NCBI GenBank assembly: GCA_963768415.1
Contig: CAVYHX010000040.1
Span: 4,977 to 68,976, forward strand
Source of the DNA: CAVYHX01 sp963768415
GTDB lineage: Bacteria; Pseudomonadota; Gammaproteobacteria; UBA9214
Length of the DNA: 64,000 nucleotides
Direction of reading: 5' to 3'
Positions 8,391-19,300 of this stretch are shown one piece after another (position 1 is the stretch's first letter; each line of letters opens with the position of its first letter). The position numbers and the translations under genes were made by a program. Below the pieces are notes generated by a model. It was not told the DNA's origin and did no database searches. It saw only the letters and a list, made by a program, of their open reading frames with translations.

Positions 8391-10491
8391 CTAGCCGGCC
8401 ATGGCAAAGGTCTCGCCCCCGATACTGGCGATGATCTTGACCTGCTTGCTGTCGGGTACTTCGTTATAGGCCAGCACGTGCAGGCCACGAATCGAGCCGC
8501 GGACAAACCGCGCCAGCCAGTGGCGCAGCACCGGCGAGACCAGCAGTACGGCCGGCTGGCCGGCGAGTTCCAGTTGCCGGGTGTTTTCCTGTAATGCCTT
8601 GAGCATGTGTTCCGCGAGTCCCGGTTCCAGTCCAACGTCGCCATCAACGGCGCCCTGCAGGGACTGAAGCAACAACTGTTCCAGTTTCGGATCCAGCGCC
8701 ATCGCGGCCAATTGTGGCTCCATGCCATTGATTTGTTGATATATTGTGCGTGACAGGGTGACACGCACCGCGGCCGTCAGGATGTCGGGATCCTGGCTGC
8801 GCGGGGCATGCTCCGCCAATGTTTCGGCAATCGTGCGCAGGTCACGCACCGGTATGCCCTCTGCCAGCAGATTCTGCAACACCTTGACGACCACCCCGAG
8901 CGCCACCGTCTTGGGCACCAGGTTCTCCACCAGCTTCGGTGAAGACTTGGCGAGGATATCGAGCAACTGCTGCACACTTTCATGACCCAGTAACTCATGC
9001 GCGTGCTGCTGCAACAGATGACTCAGGTGGGTGGCGACCACGGTGCTGGCATCGACCACGGTGTAGCCCATGGTCTGCGCCTCGTCGCGCTGCGCAGCAT
9101 CGATCCAGAGGGCATCCAGACCAAAGGCCGGATCCGTGGTGGCGATACCCTGCAGGGTGCCGAATACCTGCCCCGGATTGATGGCCAGTTCCTTGCCCGG
9201 CATGATTTCCGCCTCGCCAACCGGGACGCCCATGAGGTTGATGCGATAGGCGCCGGGCTCGAGGTCCAGATTGTCGCGGATGTGTACCGGGTCGATCAGG
9301 AAGCCGAGTTCTGTGGACAGTTTCCTGCGCACGCCCTTGATGCGCGACATGAGTTGTCCGCCCTGGTTCTTGTCGACCAGCGGTATCAGGCGATAGCCCA
9401 CCTCCAGGCCGACCACATCCACCGGCATCACGTCATCCCAGCCGAGGTCCTTCGATTCTTCGGTCGGCGCCACCGGTTCCGCTGACTTGATGGTCGCTGC
9501 TGCTTTCCTGTTCCATTCCCTGATCAAATAGGCCATCCCTGCGAGCAGGGCGGCCAGGGTGATAAATACGCCGTTGGGCATGCCGGGTACCAGGCCCAGC
9601 GCTCCCACGACACCGGCTGTTACCGTCAGCGCACGCGGGTTGCTGAACAGCTGTTTCAGTACCTGCTGTCCCATGTCCTGCGAAGTGGAAACACGCGTCA
9701 CAATCAGCGCTGCCGCGGTCGACAGGACCAGCGACGGAATCTGGGCAACCAGTCCGTCACCGATGGTCAACAGGGTGTAGTTATGCGCGGCATCGGCGAG
9801 TGACAGGCCGTGCTGCAGGATGCCAACCGATAATCCGCCAATCATGTTGATCACCAGAATGAGTATGCCGGCGATGGCATCGCCACGGACGAACTTGCTG
9901 GCGCCGTCCATCGCACCGTAGAAATCCGCTTCCTGGGTCACCTCTTTGCGGCGCTCGCGGGCTTCGTCCTGGCTAACCAGTCCGGCATTGAGATCTGCGT
10001 CGATGGCCATCTGCTTGCCCGGCATGGCGTCCAGGGTGAAGCGGGCGCTGACTTCCGAGATGCGCCCGGCGCCCTTGGTGACGACGACGAAGTTGATAAT
10101 CACCAGGATGGCAAACACCACCAGGCCGACTGCGTAATTGCCGCCGACCACAAATTCGCCAAATGACTGAATGACACGCCCGGCCGCTCCGGGACCTGTC
10201 GTGCCCGTCCAGCATAATGACCCGCGTGGACGCCACGTTCAGCGCCAGGCGCAACAGCGTGGCCACCAGCAGGACCGTGGGGAAGATGGCAAAATCCAGT
10301 GGCCTGACGGTGTACACGGAGACCAGCAGGACGATCAGCCCCAGCGCGATGTTGAAGGTAAATACCAGGTCCAGCACCAGCGGCGGGAGCGGCAGCACCA
10401 TCATGGCGAGCATCATCACCAGCAGCAAGGGTGTGCCAAGCCCGATCAGCATGCGGGGCTGAATGTTACCGAAGGTTGCAGTCGTGTTCAT
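8391..10491 (-). CDS. flhA: FlhA, flagellar export gate protein (frameshifted)
   Basis: About 699 residues in two frames. The N-terminal part (10491 down to ~10200) carries the first membrane helices (LIGLGTPLLLVMMLAMMVLP) and the FAIFPTVLLVATLLRLALNV signature. The larger part continues as FVVGGNYAVGLVVFAILVIINFVVVTKGAGRISEV, the FHIPEP region. An extra base near 10200 separates STRVIMLDGH from TGPGAAGRVIQSFGEF; both halves are otherwise full-length and conserved, so sequencing error is more likely than a lesion. The C-terminal cytosolic domain docks export chaperones and substrates. In the operon it lies between flhB and flhF. Confidence 0.93.
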
Positions 10492-10515
10492 TGCGTCACC
10501 ATTTCAATAGTGGTC

Positions 10516-11649
10516 TCAGTGTGTTCTCAGCAGTTCATCCGGCACGGGAAGTGCTTCCGGCAGTTCAGGTTCCGGCTGACCCGGTCTGCGCACCGCTTTC
10601 AACTGGTAGACATAAGCCAGTAACTGGGCCACCGCCATATACAGGCCGGCGGGGATTTCATGGCCGATTTCCGCGTTGAAATACAGGGCACGCGCCAATG
10701 GCGGCGCCTCGACAACGGTGACGTCATGCTCCCGGGCCAGGTCGCGGATACGCGCGGCGACAAGATCCGCACCCATGGCCACCACCTTCGGCGCAGCGGC
10801 ACTCTCCTGGTCATAACGCAGGGCCACGGCATAATGTGTCGGGTTGGTCACCACGACATCAGCCGTCGGGACGTCCTCCATCATGCGTTGCTGCGCCTGC
10901 TGCCGCTGAATGGCTCGGATGCGACCCTTGACCTCGGGGCTGCCCTCGGTTTGCCGGGTTTCGTCCTTTATTTCCTGCTTGCTCATCTTCATCTTGTTGG
11001 CGTGATCCCATAACTGAAAGGGCACGTCCACTGCAGCAATCAGAATCAACACGGCACTCATGGCCACGAAAGACCAGCCCACGACATGCGCCGTATGCGC
11101 CAGCGCCTGGTGCAGGGGTTCATCGCCGAGTGCGAACAATTCACCGGCGGACTGGTACAGCAGGATGCCCGAGGCAATCGCCACCACCAGGAATTTCGCG
11201 AATGCCTTCATGGCCTCGACCAGGCTGCGCACGGCAAACATCCGTCCGAAGCCCTTGAGTGGATTCAGTTTCGACCACTTGGGAACCACCGCCTGCGGAC
11301 TGAAGGACCAGCCGCCGAGTGACATGGGCGCCAGCAATGCAGCCACAAACAACAGGCCCAAAAACGGCCCGAACGCCAGCAGGGCGCCACCCAGCGCCTT
11401 GCCGAAATACATCTGCAGTGCCAGGGGCTCGAACACGGTTGCACGCTCCAGGGAGAAACTCATGCGCATCTGTCCGGCCAGGCCCGCAATCAGGGAATCA
11501 CCGAACACCAGCAAGCCGCCGGACGCGGCCAGCAACAGGATGGTGCTGTTCAGATCCCGGGAACGTGCAAGCTGGCCTTTTTCCCGCGCCTCGCGCAGGC
11601 GTTTGGGGGTTGCGCGTTCGGTCTTCTCCTGTGCGGTCTGTTCGGCCAT
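10516..11649 (-). CDS. flhB: FlhB, flagellar export switch protein
   Basis: 377 residues. N-terminus TAQEKTERATPKRLREAREKGQ, four membrane helices, and the self-cleavage site NPTH at residue 269, the canonical position, in VVVTNPTHYAVALRYD. Cleavage after Asn switches export from rod/hook to filament substrates in cooperation with FliK. Only 24 bases separate it from flhA. Confidence 0.96.
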   Translation of the reverse strand: MAEQTAQEKTERATPKRLREAREKGQLARSRDLNSTILLLAASGGLLVFGDSLIAGLAGQMRMSFSLERATVFEPLALQMYFGKALGGALLAFGPFLGLLFVAALLAPMSLGGWSFSPQAVVPKWSKLNPLKGFGRMFAVRSLVEAMKAFAKFLVVAIASGILLYQSAGELFALGDEPLHQALAHTAHVVGWSFVAMSAVLILIAAVDVPFQLWDHANKMKMSKQEIKDETRQTEGSPEVKGRIRAIQRQQAQQRMMEDVPTADVVVTNPTHYAVALRYDQESAAAPKVVAMGADLVAARIRDLAREHDVTVVEAPPLARALYFNAEIGHEIPAGLYMAVAQLLAYVYQLKAVRRPGQPEPELPEALPVPDELLRTH

Positions 11650-11652
11650 TTC

Positions 11653-12435
11653 CTAGCCACCCCCGACCAGCAGGCCCATCAGTTCAAAGGCATCCTGCAG
11701 GAGTTCCGTAACATGCGGTGTCAGACTGGGCAGGCTGATCATGATGATGACGAAACCGGTACCCATCATGACCGGGAAGCCGACACCGAATATATTGAGT
11801 TGCGGTGCCGCGCGGCTCATGACACCAAAGGCCAGATTGATCAGCAGCATGGAGGTCATGGCGGTGAGCGCGATCAGGACTGCGCCCGCGAACATGCGGC
11901 TGCCCCAGCCTACCAGCGCCCAGAGACCTTCACGGCTGATACCGGTCTCCCCGATCGGCAGACTGGTGAAACTGTCGATCAACATCTGGATCATCACCAG
12001 GTGTCCGTTCAGGGCGAGGAATATCAGGGTGGAGAGTGTCAGGTAGTACTGACTCAACACCGGCACCTGGACGCCGTTCTGGGGATCGACGGCGGTGGCA
12101 AATCCCAGGCCCATCCCCATCGCCAGGCTGTGTGCTGCAATAACCAGCGCGGAAAACACCAGTTGCAGGGTGAATCCCATGGCCAGTCCGATCAGGACCT
12201 GCTGCACACTCACCAGCAAACCCGGTGCGCTGAAGGGATCGATTGCTATGGCATTGTCCATGACGGTCGGCGCAAGAATGAGTGCCAGTATCAGCGCCAG
12301 GGCGATACGTACCCGAACCGGCATCATGCGTGCACCGAGCACGGGGGCGGCGAGAAACATCGCGCTGATGCGCATGAATGGCCATAACAGTGCGGCCACC
12401 CAGGCATTCAGTTCAACGCTGGTGATAATTATCAT
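11653..12435 (-). CDS. fliR: FliR, flagellar export gate component
   Basis: 260 residues, about six hydrophobic segments, with the family's N-terminal pattern (WVAALLWPFMRISAMFLAAPVLG). It forms the core export gate with FliP and FliQ. The stop lies three bases before the flhB start, consistent with one transcript. Confidence 0.95.
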   Translation of the reverse strand: MIIITSVELNAWVAALLWPFMRISAMFLAAPVLGARMMPVRVRIALALILALILAPTVMDNAIAIDPFSAPGLLVSVQQVLIGLAMGFTLQLVFSALVIAAHSLAMGMGLGFATAVDPQNGVQVPVLSQYYLTLSTLIFLALNGHLVMIQMLIDSFTSLPIGETGISREGLWALVGWGSRMFAGAVLIALTAMTSMLLINLAFGVMSRAAPQLNIFGVGFPVMMGTGFVIIMISLPSLTPHVTELLQDAFELMGLLVGGG

Positions 12436-12457
12436 ATGTCGCGGCCGGTAGCTCCGG

Positions 12458-12727
12458 TCACCCGATCAGGGCCGGTATGCTTTCAAACAGGCGCTCCGTG
12501 AAATTCACCACCAGGTTGATCATCCATGAACCCGATGCCATCAGGGCGAGCGCCATCACAATCAGCTTGGGAATAAAACTGAGCGTCATTTCCTGGATCT
12601 GTGTCGCCGCCTGGAACATGCCGACCAGCAGACCGATGGTCAGTGCAGACAACAACAGGGGCGCGGCCAGCAAGGCCGTGACCTTCATGGCCTCCTGTCC
12701 GATCAGAATTATACTTTCCGGTGTCAT
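12458..12727 (-). CDS. fliQ: FliQ, flagellar export gate component
   Basis: 89 residues, the usual length, with two membrane helices (AMKVTALLAAPLLLSALTIGLLVG and LIVMALALMASGSWMINLVVNF) and the QIQEMTLSFIPK loop typical of FliQ. Four copies are expected around the FliP5FliR1 core. Lies between fliP and fliR. Confidence 0.96.
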   Translation of the reverse strand: MTPESIILIGQEAMKVTALLAAPLLLSALTIGLLVGMFQAATQIQEMTLSFIPKLIVMALALMASGSWMINLVVNFTERLFESIPALIG

Positions 12728-12762
12728 GCGAGAATCTCCCGAGTGCTGAACAATCGCGTCGA

Positions 12763-13515
12763 TCAGGTGAAGAAGCTGGTGGCCAGCGTCCCTATCACCA
12801 GCGACCAGCCATCGACCAGCACAAACAGCATAATCTTGAATGGCAGGGAGATGATCATCGGTGACAGCATCATCATACCCATGGACATCAGGACGCTGGC
12901 GACCACGAGGTCGATGACAAGAAACGGGATCAGGATCAGGAAGCCGATCTGGAATGCGGTTTTCAGCTCACTGGTTACAAAGGCGGGCACCAGCAGTGAA
13001 AACGGCACAGTCTCGGGTCCCGCAAGCTCCTCATCCTTGTAGTGTGCAATGTCGGCGAACAGCGTCAGGTCGGTCTCGCGCGTCTGCTCCAGCATGAAAC
13101 CGCGCAATGGTCCAACACCCTGTTCCAGGGCCTGCTTCGAATCGATCTGCTCGGCCAGATAGGGTTGCACACCCTGCGTATAGATTTCCTGCAGTACCGG
13201 GCTCATCACAAACAGGGTGAGAAACAGAGACAGCCCGATCAGTATCTGGTTGGAAGGAGTCTGTGCAGTCCCCAGTGCCTGGCGCAAAATGGCGAGTACG
13301 ATGATGATGCGCGTAAATGATGTCATCGAAATCAGCGCGGCCGGTAACATCGTCAGCGCCGTCATCAGGCCCAGCACCTGCAGGCTCAGGCTGTAGGTTT
13401 CACCGCCGCCGGCGGCCGTCTTTACCGTCACCGCATCCAGACCGGGTGCAGCCAGCACTGCGCCCAATGGTGCAAGCACCAGTAGCAGGCCTGCGGGAAT
13501 GAGCCAGCGCTTCAT
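12763..13515 (-). CDS. fliP: FliP, flagellar export gate component
   Basis: 250 residues. Cleavable signal peptide (MKRWLIPAGLLLVLAPLGAVLA) followed by four helices and the signatures TSFTRIIIVLAILRQALGTAQTPSNQILIGLSLFLT and LIPFLVIDLVVASVLMSMGMMML. Pentameric core of the export gate. The start overlaps the fliO stop by four bases (ATGA), indicating coupling; FliO is the FliP assembly chaperone. Confidence 0.96.
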   Translation of the reverse strand: MKRWLIPAGLLLVLAPLGAVLAAPGLDAVTVKTAAGGGETYSLSLQVLGLMTALTMLPAALISMTSFTRIIIVLAILRQALGTAQTPSNQILIGLSLFLTLFVMSPVLQEIYTQGVQPYLAEQIDSKQALEQGVGPLRGFMLEQTRETDLTLFADIAHYKDEELAGPETVPFSLLVPAFVTSELKTAFQIGFLILIPFLVIDLVVASVLMSMGMMMLSPMIISLPFKIMLFVLVDGWSLVIGTLATSFFT

Positions 13516-13991
13516 GGTGCCTTCTCCATGCCTTTCTCCATCCCGAGTGCTTCCTTCAGGCGTATGGCAAAACTTCCGGGCGCGCCATCCGCTGCCGTTG
13601 CGGTCACGACCGGTTCCTGCAATACATGTACTGCCTGCACCCGGCCGGGCGCGACTCCCAGCAAGACCTGGGTTTCACCGACCTGCACGAGGACCACGCG
13701 CTCGCGGGTACCGAGTGCCAGTCCGCCGATGATGCGCAGCGTACCGTCAGCCGAGGACTGCAGGCGTCCAACCCGGCGCAACAGCCAGGCCAGGCCCACA
13801 ACGCTCAACAGCACCACCAGCAGACCGCCGGTAAATTGCAGCATGAAGCCGCTGCCAACCGCTTCACCGGCAAATCCGATCGGGGCAGGCGCCTTGTCTG
13901 CCGCCGCTATTGCCGGGGAAGACAGCATGCCCGCTGCGGCGCATGTGCCGGCAAGCAAACGATGGAAACCTGCATTTATGATAAGGGTCAT
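13512..13991 (-). CDS. fliO: FliO, assembly chaperone of the export gate
   Basis: 159 residues: a signal-like N-terminus, a single strong membrane helix (LLVVLLSVVGLAWLLRRVG), then the cytoplasmic FliO domain with GTRERVVLVQVGETQVLLGVAPGRV, the most conserved part of this otherwise variable family. It stabilises FliP during gate assembly. Overlaps fliP by four bases. Confidence 0.92.
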   Translation of the reverse strand: MTLIINAGFHRLLAGTCAAAGMLSSPAIAAADKAPAPIGFAGEAVGSGFMLQFTGGLLVVLLSVVGLAWLLRRVGRLQSSADGTLRIIGGLALGTRERVVLVQVGETQVLLGVAPGRVQAVHVLQEPVVTATAADGAPGSFAIRLKEALGMEKGMEKAP

Positions 13992-14002
13992 TCGAGCCTG
14001 TC

Positions 14003-14417
14003 CTATTTAAGGGTGCCGACCCGCTCTGCGGGACTGATCACTTCGCTCATGCGCACGCCGAACCTGTCATTCACAACCACGACTTCACCACGCGCGACCA
14101 GCGTACCGTTGACCAGCACATCCAGCGGCTCTCCTGCCATGCGGTCAAGCTCCACCACCGAACCGCGCGCCAGCTGCAACAACTCCTGAATACTGATGCG
14201 GGTATGGCCTATTTCCATGGAGAGTGTCACCGGGATATCCAGGATGACGTCGAGACTGGCAGTACTGTCCTGTCCTGCGTGTCCGGATTCCTGCTGCAGA
14301 TTGTCGAATTCCGCGGGCGCATAGTCCGGCCCGGCTGCCGAATTACTCCTCCGCCGGTGCTGTTGCCCCGGCGGCAACTTCCGCTTCGGTCTCGACTGTA
14401 TTCGCTTCTTCACTCAT
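14003..14417 (-). CDS. fliN: FliN, flagellar motor switch protein (frameshifted)
   Basis: About 137 residues. The C-terminal SpoA domain (LDIPVTLSMEIGHTRISIQELLQLARGSVVELD...NDRFGVRMSEV) forms the bottom of the C-ring and binds CheY-P together with FliM. The proper start is ATG 14417 with GGAG upstream, reading MSEEANTVETEAEVAAG; this frame hits a stop near 14343. One base offset there joins it to SAAGPDYAPAEFD in the main frame. The acidic N-terminus is normal for FliN, supporting an indel rather than a different start. Confidence 0.9.
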
Positions 14418-14446
14418 GGGACTCTCCTGCGTATGCCGTATCAGGT

Positions 14447-15430
14447 TTATTTCGTATCATTAAGACAAGTAGTGATCTTGACCGCATTGCGGTCTTCATG
14501 GACGCCGAACCGGCCTTGAAACAGCGGGACCTCTCCAACCTGTAGTGTGACCTGTTCCGGTAATTCCACCGGAATGACATCACCTGTTTTCAGGTTGAAA
14601 ACATCACGCAACTTCACCGTGGTCGCGGCAATCGTGCCGTAAATATCCACCTGCGCCTCCTGCAGTTTTTCCTGCAGCGCCTGCAGCCATACCACCTCGT
14701 TGTCGGACTGGCTTTTCTGCAAACCACCATCCAGTAGATCGCGCACCGGCTCGATCATCGAGTCGGGCAGTGCGATATGGAACTCGCATGCAAATTCATC
14801 CAGCTCCATGCGGAAACCGCAGACAATCAACGTCTCCCTGGAATTGGCGATGCTGGAGTACTGGGGATTTGCCTCGGACCTGATGGCCTTGAACTCCACC
14901 GGCATGACCGGCTCCCAGGCCTGTTTCAGGTCCTGCAGGATCTGGTTCAAAACAAGCTGGATGATGCGTGTCTCGGTCGGCGTGAATTCCCGCCCGCTCA
15001 TCTGGCCCTGATAACGCCCGTCGCCACCGAAATAGATATCCACCACGGTGAACACCATGCCGGGATCCAGAATGATCAGCGCCTCGCCCGGCAAGGGCGT
15101 GGCATGCACGAAGTTAACGCTGACCGGTACACCGAGGCTGTGAATGTAGTCCGCACAGCGGACTGTCTGCAGCACGTCCATCGATACTTCCACCGGGCGT
15201 TGCAACAGATGCTCGAGACCTGCCTGGAAATGACGCACGAAACGCGCGCTGATCTTGTCCAGTACCGGCAGGCGCCCGCGCACGATGTGGTCCTGGTCAG
15301 TGAGGTCATAGGGAACGACCTCGCCGGGTGCCGCCTGCGCCGTACCATCTACCTCGCCGGAGGCAACGCCATCCAGCAACGCTGCGGCTTCTTCTGCGGA
15401 TATGACTTCTTCGCTTCCCATGTCACTCAC
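14447..15430 (-). CDS. fliM: FliM, flagellar motor switch protein
   Basis: 327 residues: the N-terminal CheY-binding peptide (EEVISAEEAAALLDGV), the middle CheC-like domain (DQDHIVRGRLPVLDKISARFVRHFQ onward) with GGDGRY, and the C-terminal SpoA domain (GDVIPVELPEQVTLQVGEVPLFQGRFG). GTG at 15430 overlaps the fliL stop (GTGA); the in-frame ATG at 15421 is an equally possible start. Confidence 0.96.
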   Translation of the reverse strand: MSDMGSEEVISAEEAAALLDGVASGEVDGTAQAAPGEVVPYDLTDQDHIVRGRLPVLDKISARFVRHFQAGLEHLLQRPVEVSMDVLQTVRCADYIHSLGVPVSVNFVHATPLPGEALIILDPGMVFTVVDIYFGGDGRYQGQMSGREFTPTETRIIQLVLNQILQDLKQAWEPVMPVEFKAIRSEANPQYSSIANSRETLIVCGFRMELDEFACEFHIALPDSMIEPVRDLLDGGLQKSQSDNEVVWLQALQEKLQEAQVDIYGTIAATTVKLRDVFNLKTGDVIPVELPEQVTLQVGEVPLFQGRFGVHEDRNAVKITTCLNDTK

Positions 15431-15873
15431 TGCATTACAAAGTTGGTGAAATAAACCGCTTCTATGCCCGGATTCCCGGTATTTTTTTCCAGCACTGCCT
15501 GGACTTCCGCAAGTATCTCGGCACGCAGCTGCTCCTTGCCCTCACGCGACATCAGGGCTGTCTCTTCCTTGGTGCTCAGTAACATCACCACGCTGTCCCG
15601 AATCGCGGGCATGTGCAGCTTGATGTCCTCGATGACATCATCGTCACGCGCCATGACCTCGACCGCCGCCTTGAGAAAACGCGCCGTTTTCGGTTGCTGG
15701 AATGCGATAACAAAATCCGGATCGAGGCCAAAATAGACCGGATCCGCAGCCACCGGCTCCACCACCGCTTCACCCTCAGCGGGTGGCGGTTTCTCTTGCA
15801 GGAACAGCATGGCACCGACACCAATGCCCGCCAGGAGCATGACAGCCACTGCGATGATGATGATCTTCTTCAT
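15427..15873 (-). CDS. fliL: FliL, stator-associated flagellar protein
   Basis: About 148 residues with a single N-terminal membrane anchor (MKKIIIIAVAVMLLAGIGVGAMLF) and a periplasmic SPFH-like domain containing DPVYFGLDPDFVIAFQQPKTARFLKAAVEVMARDD. FliL rings surround stator units. The start was placed at ATG 15873 (GGGA upstream); the open frame runs further but without conservation. First gene of the fliLMNOPQR-flhBAFG transcript. Confidence 0.93.
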   Translation of the reverse strand: MKKIIIIAVAVMLLAGIGVGAMLFLQEKPPPAEGEAVVEPVAADPVYFGLDPDFVIAFQQPKTARFLKAAVEVMARDDDVIEDIKLHMPAIRDSVVMLLSTKEETALMSREGKEQLRAEILAEVQAVLEKNTGNPGIEAVYFTNFVMQ

Positions 15874-15958
15874 AGCGAAATCCCGTCCGTTGCACTGTGG
15901 AGAAACCCGGACCCGGCGCCTGCACGGCACGCGGGTAAATGGTCCTTGTCATGGGTTA

Positions 15959-15974
15959 TGCAATGGCTATGCCA
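15959..15974 (-). promoter_or_regulatory. Sigma-54 promoter of the fliL operon
   Basis: On the minus strand TGGCATAGCCATTGCA matches the -24/-12 consensus TGGCACG-N4-TTGCW with exact spacing; only two -24-side positions differ. It lies ~86 bases upstream of fliL, in an AT-rich gap (15874-16311) that otherwise holds nothing recognised except the start region of the divergent sensor gene. Fits RpoN control of middle flagellar genes. Confidence 0.75.
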
Positions 15975-16311
15975 TAAAATGAAATAAAATATTAATCATT
16001 AAAAACAATGTATTAAAATATGTAATCTGTAGTTAGCCAAAACATTGGCAGAAATTACCCGGCACGGCGGCCAACAGAACGTCAATAAATTGCTATGCGG
16101 GTGACTCACCCCTGTCTGCCAGGACTTGATCTTGCCGGGGCAACCACCAGCACATTCGGCCGGCCTGGTGCCCCGGCCATCCTCAATCATTTCATCAGCA
16201 TGCCGACTCTATTCTTGTCCAGAATTCAGATTGAAATGACCTTTACGCCGGGTAGCTCTCGAGTGGATCAGCCAACCGGGGGACGCGGGATCAATGCCAG
16301 GGAAGAGCCAC

Positions 16312-19300
16312 ATGACAACCGATACCGATACCGGCAGCTTGCCGCGTCGCCAGTACACATCCATCGCCATTGCCGTCCTGCTTTGTCTGGGATTGACCAT
16401 TGCGGCCTTTCATCAGGTCCGGTCGTGGGAAACAGAGACACTCGAGGCCGAGTTTGCGCATCGGGTAAATAATCACGTTGCCGTCCTGCAGGAGACCATC
16501 GATAGAGATGTGGAACTGATTGAATCAGTCGCGGGGCTATACGTCGCCTCACAGAATGTGGAACGCAGTGAGTTTGGTGCGTTTGTACAGCCTTATCTGC
16601 ATAACCATCCCGAGATTCAGGCTTTTGGATGGATTCCCCGCGTCAAACATGATGACCGCTCTGGATATGAACAGGCCGCTCGCCGGGATGGCCTGCAAGA
16701 TTTCCAGTTAACGGAACAGGCCGGACCCGGGCATATGATTGAAGCTTCAGCCCGTGCAGAATATTTTCCGGTCTATTACCTTGAGCCGCTAAAGGGTAAC
16801 GAACAGGGTCTAGGTTTCAATCTGGCCACGGAACCCTCGCGCCGCCACACGCTTGAAACCGCACGTGATCTCGGCACTGCCAGCACCACGTCGTGGATAA
16901 GACTGGTACAGGAACCGGATGATCAATACGGGGTTCTAGTCTCCAGGCCGATTTATGCCCGGGGTGAGCCGGTGGATACCGTGACCCAAAGACGCGCCAG
17001 TCTGGTTGGTTACGTGAATGGTGTATTCCGTGTCGGCAATCTGATTGAACGGTCACTGATGGATCTGCCTGCCGCTGGCCTGGATATCTGGGTCTATGAA
17101 GGTGACAGCCCCGAACTCGCAACCACAAGCTATTTTCATCCCTCACGCACGCGGCAGGGTGAGAAACAAAGTGCCCGCGTTCCCGCCAAGAAAGGGCATG
17201 CAGGTCTGCATAAACATGTGGTGTTGACCCTGCCAGAGCGACAATGGTCCTTGCTTTTTTCTCCCGCACCAGCATTTTACGCGGCTCATGGCGGGCACTA
17301 TGCCACGGGCGTTCTGATTGCCGGATTGCTGTTGACTGTCTTGTTGGGAGTCTACCTGACCAGCATGGTTCGCAGTTCGCGACGCACGGCAACATTTGCT
17401 GCCAGGCAGGCAAGACTGAATACTGAACTCGAGCGGGAAATTGAGGTGCGCAACCACGCGGAACGGGCACTGAGCACGAGTGAACAAAAATACCGTGCCC
17501 TGGTTGATCATGCACCCGAGGCTATCACCATACTGGACCTGAAAAATGGCTGTCTTGTTGAGGTTAATCACCATGCCGAGCAATTGTTTGGTATGGAGCG
17601 GGACGTCCTGCAGAAAACAGGCCCAATTGCCCTGAGCCCGCCAATACAGCCCGATGGACGCGCGTCGGACCAGGCCGCATATGAATACATTCAACAGGCC
17701 GTGGACGGCGATACACCGACATTCGAATGGACACATCGGAATGCGACCGGGCAAGAGATACCCTGTGAGGTCCGGTTGAGCCGCCTGCCAGATCCCGATC
17801 GCATCCTGGTGCGCGGAACTATCACTGACATCAGTGCGCGCAAACAGTCAGAGGGTCTGCAGAAACGACTGGGGCGAATTCTGGATAACTCATCCAATGA
17901 AATCTATATCTTCGACGCAGAAACACTCTATTTCACGCAGGTGAACAAGGGTGCGCGCGATAATCTTGGTTATTCCATGCAGGAATTCGCTGCACTTACG
18001 CCAGTTGATATCAAACCGCATTTCACAGAACAACAGTTCAGGGAAAGGCTGGCATCACTGCGCTCCAGTAACCAGGACCTGCTCACGTTTTATACCGAAC
18101 ACGTACGCAAGGATGGAACTGTATATCCGGTAGAAGTCAGGTTACATCTGTCACGTGAGGAGAATCCGCAGGTTTTCGTTGCCATAATTCAGGACATAAC
18201 CAAACGCAAGCAGGTGGAACAGGCATTGCGCGCAAGTGAGCAATACAATCGTATGCTTTTCGAAGAATCCATAATCGGCCTCGTACTGTGCCGAATGAAC
18301 GGTGATCACGTTGACGTGAATCCTGCATTTGCATCCATGATCGGGCGCACGGTGGAAGACACACTGCAGCTTAGTTACTGGGATATAACACCCGGTAAAT
18401 ACGGCGCGGAAGAACAGAGGCAACTTGAGAGTATCGAAAGAACCGGGCGCTATGGTCCCTATGAAAAGGAATATATTCATGCAGACGGTCATCTCGTACC
18501 GGTCCGGCTTTACGGTCAGATCCTGGAGAGAGACGGGGAGAAATTCATCTGGTCAAGCGTCGAGGATATCACTGATTATACAATTGCCAATGAACGTATT
18601 AATCATATGGCGTTTCATGACGGACTGACAGACCTTCCCAATCGCGAACTATTACAGGATCGCCTCGGTCATGCGATCAATGTGGCGCAACGGTACAATA
18701 ACAGCGTAGGCATCATGTTTCTTGATCTTGACCGCTTCAAGACCATTAATGACACCCTGGGGCACAGCGTTGGTGACCAGCTACTCCAGCTTGTAGCCGG
18801 TCGACTGTCTGAAATCGTCCGTGAATCAGACACGGTGGCGCGCTTTGGCGGCGACGAGTTTGTCGTGATTGCAGAGCAGCTCACCGACCGTGAACAGTTA
18901 AGCGACCTGGCAAGCAAGATTATTACCTGCATGCAGGAGCCGTTTCATGTCGACGCACACGAACTATTTGTCACTACATCGATTGGTCTCGCCTTATATC
19001 CGGAAAGCGGCATGGACGTCGATGCGCTCATTGCCCAGGCTGACATCGCAATGTATCAGGTCAAGGAATCGGGACGTAACAATTATCAATACTATTCAAA
19101 AGATGTGGCCGAACGTGTCATCCAGCGTACGAACATGGAAAATGACTTGCGTGGCGCGCTTGAACGCAATGAATTGCTGTTTCACTGTCAGCCCATTGTG
19201 GGGCTGGAAAACGAACAAACGCTGGGCATGGAAGCCCTCATGCGCTGGCAACATCCGGAACGCGGCCTGGTCAATCCAGCCGAGTTCATTCCGGTTATGG